Positions 1 through 8,528 of a stretch of 64,000 nt of DNA are shown here, piece after piece. Source of the stretch: Clostridium_AD sp050717545 (GTDB taxonomy: Bacteria > Bacillota > Clostridia > Clostridiales > Clostridiaceae). How positions within the stretch are numbered: the first letter of the stretch is position 1; each line of letters starts with the position of its first letter. Below the pieces are notes generated by a model, which saw only the letters and a program-made list of their open reading frames with translations, searched no databases and was not told the origin of the DNA. A program made the translations under genes and the position numbers. Location: assembly GCF_050717545.1 (NCBI RefSeq), contig NZ_JBOITN010000024.1:1-64000 (forward strand), written 5' to 3'.

Positions 1-128
1 AAGATAAATAAATGTAACAAACATATTAATTTTGCGATACACCCTCTTTCGTAAGAAAGAGACAGGGCTTTGAGCGAGAGCGAAAAGACCAGCACTGTGC
101 AATTTTCAGAGAATATTTATATTCTCAA
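1..128 (+). other. Probable 23S-5S rRNA spacer with processing stems
   Basis: No coding capacity is visible. Two perfect inverted repeats lie directly before the 5S gene: CTCTTTC/GAAAGAG around 44-61 and GAGAATAT/ATATTCTC at 109-126. Such stems in clostridial 23S-5S spacers are rRNA processing sites. The 23S gene is presumed to lie upstream of the window; none of its conserved 3' sequence is recognised here, so the assignment rests on position and on the 5S that follows. Confidence 0.5.
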
Positions 129-245
129 TCTGGTGATTATGGCATGAAGGTAACACCCGTTCCCATACCGAACACGACGGTTAAGCTTCAATGCGCCGAT
201 GGTACTGCAGGGGTAACCTTGTGGAAGAGTAGGTTGTCGCCAGGT
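129..245 (+). rRNA. rrf: 5S ribosomal RNA
   Basis: This 117-nt stretch has the conserved Firmicute 5S landmarks: a start of TCTGGTGATTATGGC, the CCGTTCCCATACCGAACACG loop B/C region, the GATGGTACTGC region and a GGTTGTCGCCAGGT end that pairs with the 5' end. It is followed after five bases by a strong terminator, so it is the last gene of an rRNA operon that enters from the left. Confidence 0.97.
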
Positions 246-250
246 AACAA

Positions 251-285
251 AAAAACACTAAGTTTATCTTAGTGTTTTTTATTTT
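251..285 (+). terminator. Terminator of rRNA operon
   Basis: The stem AAAAACACTAAG/CTTAGTGTTTTT with a 5-nt loop is followed by a T-rich tail. It closes the rRNA transcription unit. Confidence 0.93.
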
Positions 286-393
286 GCATAAAAGTACACA
301 AAACAAACATCTTATTGACACTTATCTGACATTGTTATTGGTTATAATTAGAACTTAGATATAATTAAAATAAATTAATGAGGTGACGATAAA

Positions 394-843
394 TTGAAAA
401 ATGCATCTATAAAAATTAAAATATTAACAGCATTATTAACAGCAGGTATATATTTATCTTCTGTTAGTACAACTTTTACTGCAACAGCTAATCCATTGTA
501 TATCAATGCAAAGGCACCTTTAGTAAATGAATATAAAGAAATTGGGACTAGAATACAACAGAGTTTACAACCAAACTCTGATATTATAATTACTAATACT
601 TTAACGAAAGATCAAGCCAATAGAATTAAAGCTGTTTTAAATAAATCAGAAGTAGTAAAAGAAGTAAATACTGAGATTACTAAAACTTTAACTAAACAAG
701 AAGATAAAATATATAATACTAGCAAGAGCCAATATATAAACCCTATAATTTCACTTTTAGATAATGGTACTATAACTGAGCCTCAAGCTGAAAAAATCCT
801 TATGAAACAGTTACATCTATATCATGACAGAATGGTTATATAA
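394..843 (+). CDS. Secreted protein of unknown function
   Basis: 149 residues, not recognised. Residues 1-32 look like a cleavable signal peptide (KIK, then a hydrophobic stretch ending near TATA), so the protein is probably exported. The mature part is polar and likely helical, with no cysteines and no motif I can name. The TTG start is chosen because TGAGGTGA lies 8 bases ahead. It stands alone between the rRNA operon and a convergent antiporter gene. The 140 bases after its stop contain no supported gene. Confidence 0.72.
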   Translation: MKNASIKIKILTALLTAGIYLSSVSTTFTATANPLYINAKAPLVNEYKEIGTRIQQSLQPNSDIIITNTLTKDQANRIKAVLNKSEVVKEVNTEITKTLTKQEDKIYNTSKSQYINPIISLLDNGTITEPQAEKILMKQLHLYHDRMVI

Positions 844-984
844 GAATAGCTTATTCATTAGATGCAAGAAAGCCAGCAAAGGGATAGAACGAGTATGAGT
901 ACTATGGAACTAGTGGATCAAACATCAACTATAGGAGGCGTTCTAGAGGCTATTTTTATTATAATGAAATGTAAAAAACACATA

Positions 985-2400
985 CTAAATTGGCACATTA
1001 TCAAAATTATCTCCACTTAATACTAATATGTCACCATTTTTAATAAGTGTTGCTCCCTTAGGATGGATTATTTTTCGTTTACGTTTTATCATTACAACAA
1101 GAACCTCATCAGGTATATTAGCAGCCAATATTGTTTTATTAACCCAAAAACTTTCAGGAGAAATTTGCAATTCATATAATCTTGTGTTTAATTCTTCCTG
1201 ATAATCATTAAATGTTTTTAATACAACTGAAGTATCATCAACAAGACCTAGTTTCTTTGCAATTGGTGCTATTAAAGTCCCTTGAAGTGATACAGAAAAT
1301 AATGCTATAAAAAATACTATGTGGAAAATGTCAGATTGCATAACCGCTTGACTTGTTACGGCCAGTATAGCAAAAACAATAGATGAAGCACCTCTGATTC
1401 CAACCCAGGATATAAACAATTTATGTTTTAAAGGAATCTTGAAGAAACCAAGTATTCCAAATGCCGCAATAGGTCTTGCTATAAAAATAAGAAATAATGA
1501 AATTAAAATTCCTGGCACTAAAAGTGATTGCAAATGTGAGGGGAAAGATAGCAGTCCTAATATAAAGAAGAGCATTATTTGCATTAGCCATGAGACCCCA
1601 TCTAAAAATTTAACCAAACTTCTTTTATTTTTGATTTTACTATTTCCAATTATAATACCTGCAATATATACACTTAGGTATCCATTGCCACCAATCCACG
1701 AACTTACTGAGTATGCTAAAACAGCTATTGCCATGACGAATACGGGATATAGTCCTTCTATTTCGAAGTTAACATTTTTTAATATCCATGCACTTATTTT
1801 TGCTAGGACAACACCGATAAGTAATCCCAATAATATTTGAAATACTAGAAGGTGTAGTATAGATTGGATTCCTCCATTTTTCATTAAACTTAAAATTGTT
1901 ATCGTAAGCATATATGCAAATGGATCATTACTTCCACTCTCAATTTCTAGCATTGAGGCTAGTCCACCTTTCAAATTAAGTTTTTGAGAACGTAGAATAG
2001 AGAAAACTGAGGCAGCGTCGGTAGACGATACTATAGATCCAATAAGTAATCCTTCTAAAACTGATACTTTAAGAACTAAGGTGCAAAATAATCCTGTAAG
2101 ACCTGCAGTTACAACAACCCCTAAAGTTGACATTGCTACAGCTTTACTGGCAACTGGTTTTGCTATTTTCCAATTCGCACAAAAACCTCCATAAAAAATT
2201 ATAAGTATTAGTCCAAATGAGCCCACCTGTTCTGCCATACGGTAATCTTCAAAGTTAATTCCGACAATTCCCTCCGAACCAAATAACATACCTAGTAGAA
2301 TAAATATAAGTAGCGAGGGAACTCCAAATCTATATAAAACTTTGCTTGAAAAAACACAAATTAGTACAACAACTGATGCTATAATTAGTGGCATTATCAT
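985..2400 (-). CDS. CPA1-type K+(Na+)/H+ antiporter with TrkA-C domain
   Basis: 471 residues resembling the NhaP2/YcgO branch of monovalent cation:proton antiporters in the cytoplasmic membrane. About 12 hydrophobic segments fill residues 1-385. The family motifs SSTDAASVFSI (about 126-136) and ESGSNDPFAY (about 153-162), which carry the ion-binding acidic residues, are intact. The C-terminal part (about 400-471) looks like a TrkA-C (RCK-C) ligand-binding domain. It lies 66 bp downstream of a MarR gene on the same strand and is probably cotranscribed with it, so its expression may answer to that regulator. Whether K+ or Na+ is the main ion cannot be told from sequence. Confidence 0.87.
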   Translation of the reverse strand: MIMPLIIASVVVLICVFSSKVLYRFGVPSLLIFILLGMLFGSEGIVGINFEDYRMAEQVGSFGLILIIFYGGFCANWKIAKPVASKAVAMSTLGVVVTAGLTGLFCTLVLKVSVLEGLLIGSIVSSTDAASVFSILRSQKLNLKGGLASMLEIESGSNDPFAYMLTITILSLMKNGGIQSILHLLVFQILLGLLIGVVLAKISAWILKNVNFEIEGLYPVFVMAIAVLAYSVSSWIGGNGYLSVYIAGIIIGNSKIKNKRSLVKFLDGVSWLMQIMLFFILGLLSFPSHLQSLLVPGILISLFLIFIARPIAAFGILGFFKIPLKHKLFISWVGIRGASSIVFAILAVTSQAVMQSDIFHIVFFIALFSVSLQGTLIAPIAKKLGLVDDTSVVLKTFNDYQEELNTRLYELQISPESFWVNKTILAANIPDEVLVVMIKRKRKIIHPKGATLIKNGDILVLSGDNFDNVPI

Positions 2401-2466
2401 ATGTTAATCACTCCCTTTCTGTAGCTTATAATTTGATTAGGATTATTAGAAAAAAAAATAAGGATA

Positions 2467-2913
2467 CTAATCCTCATTTATGCCTAAAGATAAGCATTCA
2501 TTTAATAAATTTAAACCGTCGACAATTCTATTTTTTTTGTATTCATCTATCTTATTTAACGTTGGAATAATGTTGTCAGCAAGTGACTTCGATACTTCAT
2601 TCATTATGTTTTTAGCATATTGGGTCATTTTAATATTTACACAACGCTCATCTTTTGAGTTTCTAACACGTTCTATAAATCCACTCTTTTCCATGCGTTT
2701 GCATAATGGAGAGAGATTACTTTTTCCCACGTAAAGATGTTTACATAAATCAGTAATATTTTGTTCTCCATTTTTATTTAATTCTAGAAGTACGCTAGCT
2801 TGTACTGATGTTAGACCGTATGGTTCATAAAAATCATGCAGAATCCCATTAAGCTTTCCATTAACTGATTTTAATACATCAATAAGTTTTTCTTGAAATT
2901 CAACATCAATCAT
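2467..2913 (-). CDS. MarR family transcriptional regulator
   Basis: 148 residues with the MarR winged-helix pattern: an N-terminal dimerisation helix, then LTSVQASVLLELNKNGEQ, the recognition region around LCKHLYVGKSNLSPLCKRME, and the wing SKDERCVNIKMT. The start is the ATG at 2913, preceded by AAGGAGATAATT; an upstream ATG at 2943 has no ribosome site and falls in the operator. The gene precedes the antiporter on the same strand. MarR proteins commonly repress themselves and a neighbouring transporter; the palindrome just upstream fits autoregulation. The ligand is unknown. Confidence 0.88.
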   Translation of the reverse strand: MIDVEFQEKLIDVLKSVNGKLNGILHDFYEPYGLTSVQASVLLELNKNGEQNITDLCKHLYVGKSNLSPLCKRMEKSGFIERVRNSKDERCVNIKMTQYAKNIMNEVSKSLADNIIPTLNKIDEYKKNRIVDGLNLLNECLSLGINED

Positions 2914-2932
2914 AATTATCTCCTTAAAAAAT

Positions 2933-2967
2933 ATACTTAACATATGAACTATTCACATGTTAAGTAT
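2933..2967 (-). promoter_or_regulatory. Probable MarR operator
   Basis: ATACTTAACATATG and CACATGTTAAGTAT form an inverted repeat matching at 13 of 14 positions around a 7-bp centre, 20 bp upstream of the MarR start. Position and symmetry fit a MarR dimer site overlapping the promoter of the marR-antiporter unit. Binding is inferred. Confidence 0.6.
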
Positions 2968-3126
2968 ACCATAATATGACTACTTTATCAATTATACTTA
3001 ATGTAATACACGGTAGGAGCAGTATATATAAAATTAATATATAGCTACAACAAAGTCTATATTATACATTTTACTTTTAAAGTGGGTGTTATTTTGGTAG
3101 AATGAAAATAGCGTATAACTGGTCTA

Positions 3127-4492
3127 TTGGAACTGAGGGAAGATTTGAAAATAATGATTTTGGATGATAGAGTTAAATATTTAAATAGTAAAAAAGTAAT
3201 TGATAATCCATATGTTATTTATTGGATGCAAAGTTCTCAAAGAATAGAGTATAATCATGCCGTAGAGTATGCGATAATACAGGCAAACGAACTTAAAAAG
3301 CCTTTGATTGTGTATTTTGGATTAACTGATAACTTTCCGGAAGCCAGTGAAAGACATTACTACTTTATGTTAGAGGGATTAAAAGAAGTAAAAATAGAGT
3401 TAATGAAAAGAAATATTAATATGCTAATTAGAAAAATATCTCCTGAGATAGGAGCAATGGATATATCATCTATAGCAGCTGTGATGGTTGTTGATAGAGG
3501 GTATTTAAAATAGAGAGGTTAGAGTGATCTGCTGGCGCAGAATGCGAAATGCCAAGTAGTACAGGTAGAGACTAATGTTATTGTACCTATAGAAACAGCT
3601 TCTATAAAAGAGGAATACACTGCTGCTACACTTAGAAACAAGATAAGTAAAAGGCTTGAGGAATATACAGTGCCTCTTAACGTTAGAGTGTGCGATTTGT
3701 TTTCTATTAATTTAAATGTTCCATATGATGAGTATGATATAGATGATATAGATAAAGTCATGTTTAATAACAGTTAAGAGAGTTTCGTGTTTTGTGGGAG
3801 GTACTAGCAAGGCTAAGCTATTACTAGAGGATTTTATTTCTAATAAATTATCTGATTATTGTGAACTTAAAAACGAACCTTCAGAGGGATATTCATCTAA
3901 TTTGAGTCCATATCTATATTTTGGTCAGATTTCACCATTGTACATATATAGAAGATTAATAGATGTATATGTAGAAGATAAAAAAGCTTTTCTAGAAAAA
4001 TTAATAATTAGAAGAGAATTGAGCATGAATTTTGTTTATTATAATAATGAATATGACACCTATAATTCACTTCCCAACTGGGCAAAAAACACTCTTGAAA
4101 AACACTCGTTGGATGAGCGAGAGTTTATTTATTCACGAGAACAATTAGAACAAGCTAAAACTCATGATCCATATTGGAATGCAGCTCAAAAAGAGATGAG
4201 TTTCACAGGTAAGATGCATGGTTACATGAGAATGTATTGGGGGAAAAAAATATTAGAATGGAGTAAAACACCAGAAGAAGCTTTTAGTACGGCAATTTAT
4301 TTGAATAATAAGTATCTTTTAGATGGGAGAGATGCAAATGGTTTTGCTGGAGTAGCTTGGTGTTTTGGAAAGCACGATAGAGCATGGGGTGAAAGGTCTA
4401 TATTTGGTTCGGTTAGATTTATGAATGATAAGGGATTAAAAGAAAGTTTGATATGGAAAGATATCTTAAAAAAATCAAATCAATTTGATTAA
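3127..4492 (+). pseudogene. phr: Class II DNA photolyase, disrupted
   Basis: The joined reading frames match a class II cyclobutane-pyrimidine-dimer photolyase along its whole expected length of about 445 codons. The N-terminal part has YVIYWMQSSQRIEYNHA and VVDRGYLK. The middle, readable from about 3523 to 3776, has VIVPIETASIKEEYTAATLR. The C-terminal part from 3794 has SPYLYFGQISP and the FAD-site region around WNAAQKEM, MHGYMRMYWGKK and DGRDANGFAGVAW. In-frame TAG codons at 3511-3513 and 3520-3522 and a frameshift between about 3763 and 3794 break it. A natural start is the ATG at 3154. Codon pattern and protein similarity are well kept, which suggests recent loss. The isolated C-terminal frame is unlikely to be functional. 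Confidence 0.88.
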
Positions 4493-4681
4493 ATATTTTG
4501 CCAAGTACTGATTCAGAAAAAACCGAGCAAATGTCATTGTTTCAAAATTAAATCAGCTGTAGACTATATTTTTTTATAATAGTTAGTTTTTTTAAAAAAA
4601 CAGTGGATAAATATTGAAAAAATTAGTATAATCTAAATAGAAATGAATTAAATGTCTAAAGTGTGAATGAGAGGAATATAT

Positions 4682-5239
4682 ATGATTGAACCACTACTCC
4701 TAGCCCTTATTTTTGCGAAAGTAAAAGGGTACAAAGTAAGACCACTTTTTAAGGAGTGGGCAATGTATCCTTTGTTTGCATTTGTAATAATGTATGTAAT
4801 TTTAGAGGTTATGCTATTTCAAGGTAATTATAGATTTATAAAATATGCTGGTACTTTTCACTATATATATCTTTTAACATTTTTGGGTTTGATTATTAAA
4901 TATAAACTTAATGTTAGCGCAATTATAGGGTCAGTATTTATTCTTATTGGAACTGTCTTAAATAACACTGTTATAGCAGCTAATAATGGTAAAATGCCTG
5001 TATTTCCGACTTTATCATACTTAACTGGTTATGCAAAACCAGATTCTTTTATGAAAGTGAATGATATACATATTTTGGGAAGTGATGAAACTAAACTTAA
5101 GTTTTTAACAGATATATTTGATGTTGGTTACAGTATTATGAGTATTGGGGATATATGTATAAGGGTTTTTGTTTTTATTCTTATTTTTAATACTATAAAG
5201 GTTATTAATAAAACAACGATACTAAAAGTTGAAGTCTAA
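4682..5239 (+). CDS. DUF5317 family membrane protein
   Basis: 185 residues with about five membrane segments. The N-terminal MIEPLLLALIFAKVKGYKV and the loop NNGKMPVFPTLSYLTGYAKPDSF are features I associate with DUF5317, a membrane family of unknown function common in clostridia. The ATG at 4682 is chosen because GAGAGG lies 7 bases ahead; the in-frame ATG at 4667 overlaps that site. It is the first of five same-strand genes that run to the GGDEF/HD-GYP gene. The 130-bp gap after it holds a probable new promoter, so membership of the agr-like operon is uncertain. Confidence 0.68.
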   Translation: MIEPLLLALIFAKVKGYKVRPLFKEWAMYPLFAFVIMYVILEVMLFQGNYRFIKYAGTFHYIYLLTFLGLIIKYKLNVSAIIGSVFILIGTVLNNTVIAANNGKMPVFPTLSYLTGYAKPDSFMKVNDIHILGSDETKLKFLTDIFDVGYSIMSIGDICIRVFVFILIFNTIKVINKTTILKVEV

Positions 5240-5369
5240 CAAGAAGAGTAAACAATATTTTAATTGGTTATTTTTAAAAATATATCTTATTTTGTGATAA
5301 TAATGATATAATTGTAAATAAAAACATATATATATAGATATTTAGAAGAATATAGGGGAGAAATAGAAT

Positions 5370-5855
5370 ATGCTAAAACTAACGTTGATAGAGTTTTTTT
5401 TTAGAGGTCTGCCGGAAGGCTTTTTATTTATGTTTGGAGTCTATGTTTTTTCAAAGACAGTTATTAATTTAAAAAGATATATACTATCAAGTATAATTTT
5501 AGTTGGTGCAATTTATCTAATAAGATTATTACCAATTCAATATGGTGTACACACTATTCTTAATATTATAATGCTTATTATATTAACAGTTAATATAAAT
5601 AAAATTGGTATAATTAAATCCATACAAACAAGTCTTATGGTAATGATTCTGGAATTTATATGTGAAGGGATTAATGTTTTTATAATACAGTATATATTTA
5701 AAGCAAATATTATATATCTTTTAAGTGAACCTACATTAAAGATACTATATGGTATTCCATCGTTATTGATTTTTACAGCTATAGTAGTAACGTACCATTT
5801 TTATGTTGCTAGAAAGAAAAAGTTAAGCGAGGTATTAAATGGAAAAGTTATCTAA
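5370..5855 (+). CDS. AgrC-like membrane sensor domain without kinase
   Basis: 161 residues, nearly all hydrophobic, with about five predicted membrane helices (roughly 5-27, 38-54, 60-75, 84-108, 125-145) and a short basic tail. The N-terminal GLPEGFLFMFG and the segment RLLPIQYGVHTILN resemble the transmembrane peptide-sensing half of AgrC-type histidine kinases in clostridia, but the protein ends where the kinase domain would begin. Its last 17 bases overlap the start of agrB, so the two are translationally coupled. I infer that it takes part in sensing or exporting the peptide; no enzymatic residues are visible. Confidence 0.6.
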   Translation: MLKLTLIEFFFRGLPEGFLFMFGVYVFSKTVINLKRYILSSIILVGAIYLIRLLPIQYGVHTILNIIMLIILTVNINKIGIIKSIQTSLMVMILEFICEGINVFIIQYIFKANIIYLLSEPTLKILYGIPSLLIFTAIVVTYHFYVARKKKLSEVLNGKVI

Positions 5856-6480
5856 TAAGATTGCCAATAAAGTAGCAGCAGAATTATCTCTTGATGAGGA
5901 TAATACACAAGTGATTGCTTATGGGACTTTTGCTTTAATGCAGATGTGCTTTTCTATAATTCTTGTATTTATATTTGGATTATTGTTTCATGTAGCTTTT
6001 GAAGCTCTAATAATTTCCTTTACAGCTGCTATTCTTAGAAAATATTCTGGAGGGGTTCATGCAAGCTCACCAGGAATTTGTAATTTTATAGGTATAATTA
6101 CATGCGTAGGTCAAGCGGTATTAATATCACATTTAATAAATTCAGTGGTTAATTTAAAATTAATTATAATACTGGGAATTATAATTTTTATATGGTCCTA
6201 TTATATAATTTGCAAATTGGCCCCAGTGGACAGCATTTCAAAACCAATAGTTAAAGAAGGAAAAAGAAAGCGGATGAAGAAAGGATCTATAATACTTTTA
6301 GGTGTATATTTAATCATCATAGTATTTTTTATCCTGTTATATATAAATAGTGGTAAAAGAAAATTTCTTTTTTATACTCTATGCTTATATTCAGGGATAT
6401 TATGGCAAGCGTTTTCGCTTACAGCTAAAGGACACTTATTAATAGGGAAAGTAGATACCTTTTTAAATCATAAATATTAA
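5839..6480 (+). CDS. agrB: AgrB-type peptide-processing protease
   Basis: 213 residues, a membrane endopeptidase of the accessory gene regulator B family, which trims AgrD and helps close the thiolactone ring. The family motif RKYSGGVHASSPGIC is present, with the catalytic pair His74 and Cys81 at the usual spacing. Five to six membrane helices and a basic inner loop (KPIVKEGKRKRMKKG) are as expected. It is preceded by GCGAGGT inside the upstream gene and followed 20 bp later by agrD. No AgrC kinase or AgrA response regulator is encoded nearby, unlike the staphylococcal locus. Confidence 0.92.
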   Translation: MEKLSNKIANKVAAELSLDEDNTQVIAYGTFALMQMCFSIILVFIFGLLFHVAFEALIISFTAAILRKYSGGVHASSPGICNFIGIITCVGQAVLISHLINSVVNLKLIIILGIIIFIWSYYIICKLAPVDSISKPIVKEGKRKRMKKGSIILLGVYLIIIVFFILLYINSGKRKFLFYTLCLYSGILWQAFSLTAKGHLLIGKVDTFLNHKY

Positions 6481-6499
6481 GAAAAAGGGGGGAAGTATT

Positions 6500-6634
6500 A
6501 TGAGAAATTTAAAAAAACATCTATTCACATTAATTGCAGTAGTAACTACTCTTGTAGCAACATCTGTTGCATCTTCAGCATGTTGGTGGTATTTCTATCA
6601 ACCAGAAGAACCAAAATGTCTAAGAGAAAAGTAA
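6500..6634 (+). CDS. agrD: AgrD-type cyclic lactone autoinducer precursor
   Basis: 44 residues. It has an amphipathic/hydrophobic N-terminal leader (residues 1-25), then the core CWWYF at residues 28-32, then an acidic tail YQPEEPKCLREK as in clostridial AgrD peptides. By analogy with the C. perfringens five-residue thiolactone, Cys28 would close on the carboxyl of Phe32 after AgrB cuts. A ribosome site GGGGGGAAG precedes the ATG. A second cysteine (Cys40) in the tail is unusual in my experience of the family. The exact ring boundaries are inferred. Confidence 0.9.
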   Translation: MRNLKKHLFTLIAVVTTLVATSVASSACWWYFYQPEEPKCLREK

Positions 6635-6641
6635 TAAAAAG

Positions 6642-6666
6642 ATGAGGTCAGTTTTACTGATCTCAT
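6642..6666 (+). terminator. Hairpin between agrD and the GGDEF/HD-GYP gene
   Basis: ATGAGGTCAG and CTGATCTCAT form a 10-bp stem (one G-U pair) over a TTTA loop, followed by only a weak T-rich tail. It could be a leaky terminator that lowers expression of the downstream c-di-GMP gene, or an mRNA 3'-end stabiliser for the abundant agrD message. Confidence 0.5.
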
Positions 6667-6703
6667 TTCTTGATTATAATGAATTTGATGAGGTAGTGAT
6701 ATT

Positions 6704-8410
6704 ATGGGCAATTTAGTAAATGATAAACAGAAAAAAATTGATGAAATAGTATCAATAATAAAATTAGCATCAATATTATTTTCAGGTATAATATTTTTTA
6801 GATATGTTTTTAATGGAAATAACTTAATGCAAATCACGGAAATAGCCTATTTTAATCCTTTGTCGTATTTTGGCGTAATATTGGTATTGATAATAGTTTT
6901 AGTATATTTTTTATGGTCCTTTTCGATTGTTAAAAAAATAGATGATAAATATAGTAAAATAGTACAAGTTTCTGAAAATTGTTTTTTTATTTTGATGTTT
7001 ATTATTCTTATACTTTATTCAGGTAAAAATACAAGTGATTATAAATTTATATTTTTATTTATTATAATTGCGTCTACTATACAACAAGGTATGAAACAAG
7101 GTATGATATTGGCATGTATATCTTCAGTATTTATTTTAGGATTAGACCTTATATATGCACCTAATGAAGTAATTAATCAAGTCTTTCAAAATGATTTGAT
7201 TTTAGCTGGAGTATTCATTCTTACAGCATGGCCATTAGGATTTTATGTGAGGATTGAAAATGAACATATAAAAGTACTTGAGGGTATGGCAAATGTAGAT
7301 AGTCTAACAGGAACTTATAATCATAGGTTTTTTTATGATGCTCTAGAGGAAATAATGAATAAATGTGAGAAAGAAACGAAGCCTGTTGCAATGATGTTAA
7401 TGGATATAGATTATTTCAAAATCTATAATGAAGTTAATGGACATCAAATGGGTGATGAAGTACTTAAACTTATGGGAGCTATACTTAAGAATAGCTTTAG
7501 AGAAAATGATATAGTGGCAAGATATGGTGGAGAAGAATTTGCAATAGTTCTTCCAAATACTTCTGAGTCGGATTCTATTAGGCTCGCAGAAAAATTGCGA
7601 AGGAATATAGAAAAAACTTATTTTCTTGGTGAAGAAAACCAGCCAAATGGTAAACTTACAGTCTCAATTGGGATATCAAGTTATCCTGATAAAGCTAAAA
7701 ATGATATTGAACTTTTTAAAAGTGCGTATGATGCGCTTTATAGGGCTAAGTTTTTTGATAAAAATAGAGTGGAAACTTATACTTCTATATTAGATGAATT
7801 AAAAGTTGATATAGAAGATGAACATATAGATATTATTACCTCAATAAAAACTCTGATAAGTGTTATCAATGCTAAGGATAAATATACATATGGTCATGTT
7901 GAAAGGGTAGTTACTTATAGTAGGTTACTGGCGGATAAACTTGAACTAAAAGGGAAAGATAAAAAGGATTTAATATATGGGGCTTATATGCACGATATTG
8001 GAAAAATCAATATTCCAAAAGAAATATTAAATAAGAATATGCCATTAACATCAGAAGAGTGGGAAATAATGAAGCAACACTCAATAAATGGAGTAGAAAT
8101 TATAAAATCAGTTGATTCCCTTAAGGAAATTATTCCTCTAATATTGCATCATCATGAAAGATATGATGGGAATGGGTATCCAGATCATTTAACAGGCGAG
8201 AATATACCTTATCTTGTGAGGATTCTCACGGTAGCAGACAGTTTTGATGCAATGACTTCAAGTAGACCTTACAATAGAAGAAAAACTTATAAAGAAGCTG
8301 TTGAGGAACTTAAGAGATGTAGTGGTATTCAGTTCGATAAAGATATTGCTGATGCATTTATCCAGGTTATCATGGAAAGTAAGAATATTTTTGGTAATAT
8401 TAGTGATTAA
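6704..8410 (+). CDS. Membrane GGDEF + HD-GYP protein (c-di-GMP turnover)
   Basis: 568 residues. Residues 1-183 hold about six membrane helices with no recognised sensory family. Residues 195-360 are a diguanylate cyclase with an intact GGEEF active site (275-279) and an RxxD inhibition site (266-269) five residues before it. Residues 380-555 are an HD-GYP phosphodiesterase with H398, H430-D431 and HHERYDGNGYP (483-493). Both the synthetic and the degrading activities therefore look intact. The gene follows agrD by 69 bp on the same strand, which suggests that the peptide system and this protein work together; which activity dominates cannot be told. Confidence 0.9.
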   Translation: MGNLVNDKQKKIDEIVSIIKLASILFSGIIFFRYVFNGNNLMQITEIAYFNPLSYFGVILVLIIVLVYFLWSFSIVKKIDDKYSKIVQVSENCFFILMFIILILYSGKNTSDYKFIFLFIIIASTIQQGMKQGMILACISSVFILGLDLIYAPNEVINQVFQNDLILAGVFILTAWPLGFYVRIENEHIKVLEGMANVDSLTGTYNHRFFYDALEEIMNKCEKETKPVAMMLMDIDYFKIYNEVNGHQMGDEVLKLMGAILKNSFRENDIVARYGGEEFAIVLPNTSESDSIRLAEKLRRNIEKTYFLGEENQPNGKLTVSIGISSYPDKAKNDIELFKSAYDALYRAKFFDKNRVETYTSILDELKVDIEDEHIDIITSIKTLISVINAKDKYTYGHVERVVTYSRLLADKLELKGKDKKDLIYGAYMHDIGKINIPKEILNKNMPLTSEEWEIMKQHSINGVEIIKSVDSLKEIIPLILHHHERYDGNGYPDHLTGENIPYLVRILTVADSFDAMTSSRPYNRRKTYKEAVEELKRCSGIQFDKDIADAFIQVIMESKNIFGNISD

Positions 8411-8430
8411 AAATTTAAAATAATTATATA

Positions 8431-8493
8431 TTAGCTCCTCAGGAGATGATTTAACACAACTTTTACATAACAAAAATTGTTATATGATACAAT
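8431..8493 (+). promoter_or_regulatory. Pho-box type promoter of ugpQ
   Basis: A 17-nt palindromic element TTAGCTCC-TC-AGGAGAT (8431-8447) is followed 3 bases later by TTAACA (8451) and TTTACA (8462), spaced 11 bp like PhoP direct repeats. A perfect palindrome ATAACAA-AAA-TTGTTAT (8467-8483) and possible -10 hexamers TATGAT/TACAAT follow. The same module at the same spacing precedes ugpA. Control by PhoP is inferred from repeat geometry and gene function. Confidence 0.6.
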
Positions 8494-8528
8494 ACTCCTA
8501 TTAAGTAAGTTATATTGGAGGTATTTAT

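Noticed and set aside
844..1020. Small frame ATG at 895 to stop at 1020 (41 codons) and a Gly/Tyr-rich frame ending near 972
   Set aside because: The first overlaps the antiporter's 3' end on the other strand and has no ribosome site; the second is closed upstream by a stop at 885. Both look like chance frames or decayed sequence.
1439..1840. Plus-strand open frame of 133 codons inside the antiporter
   Set aside because: Antisense shadow of a well-supported membrane protein gene; no ribosome site and odd composition.
8431..8447. Terminator of the GGDEF/HD-GYP gene
   Set aside because: The CTCC/GGAG stem is only about 5 bp and lacks a T-run; the identical spacing to Pho repeats in both copies supports a promoter element.
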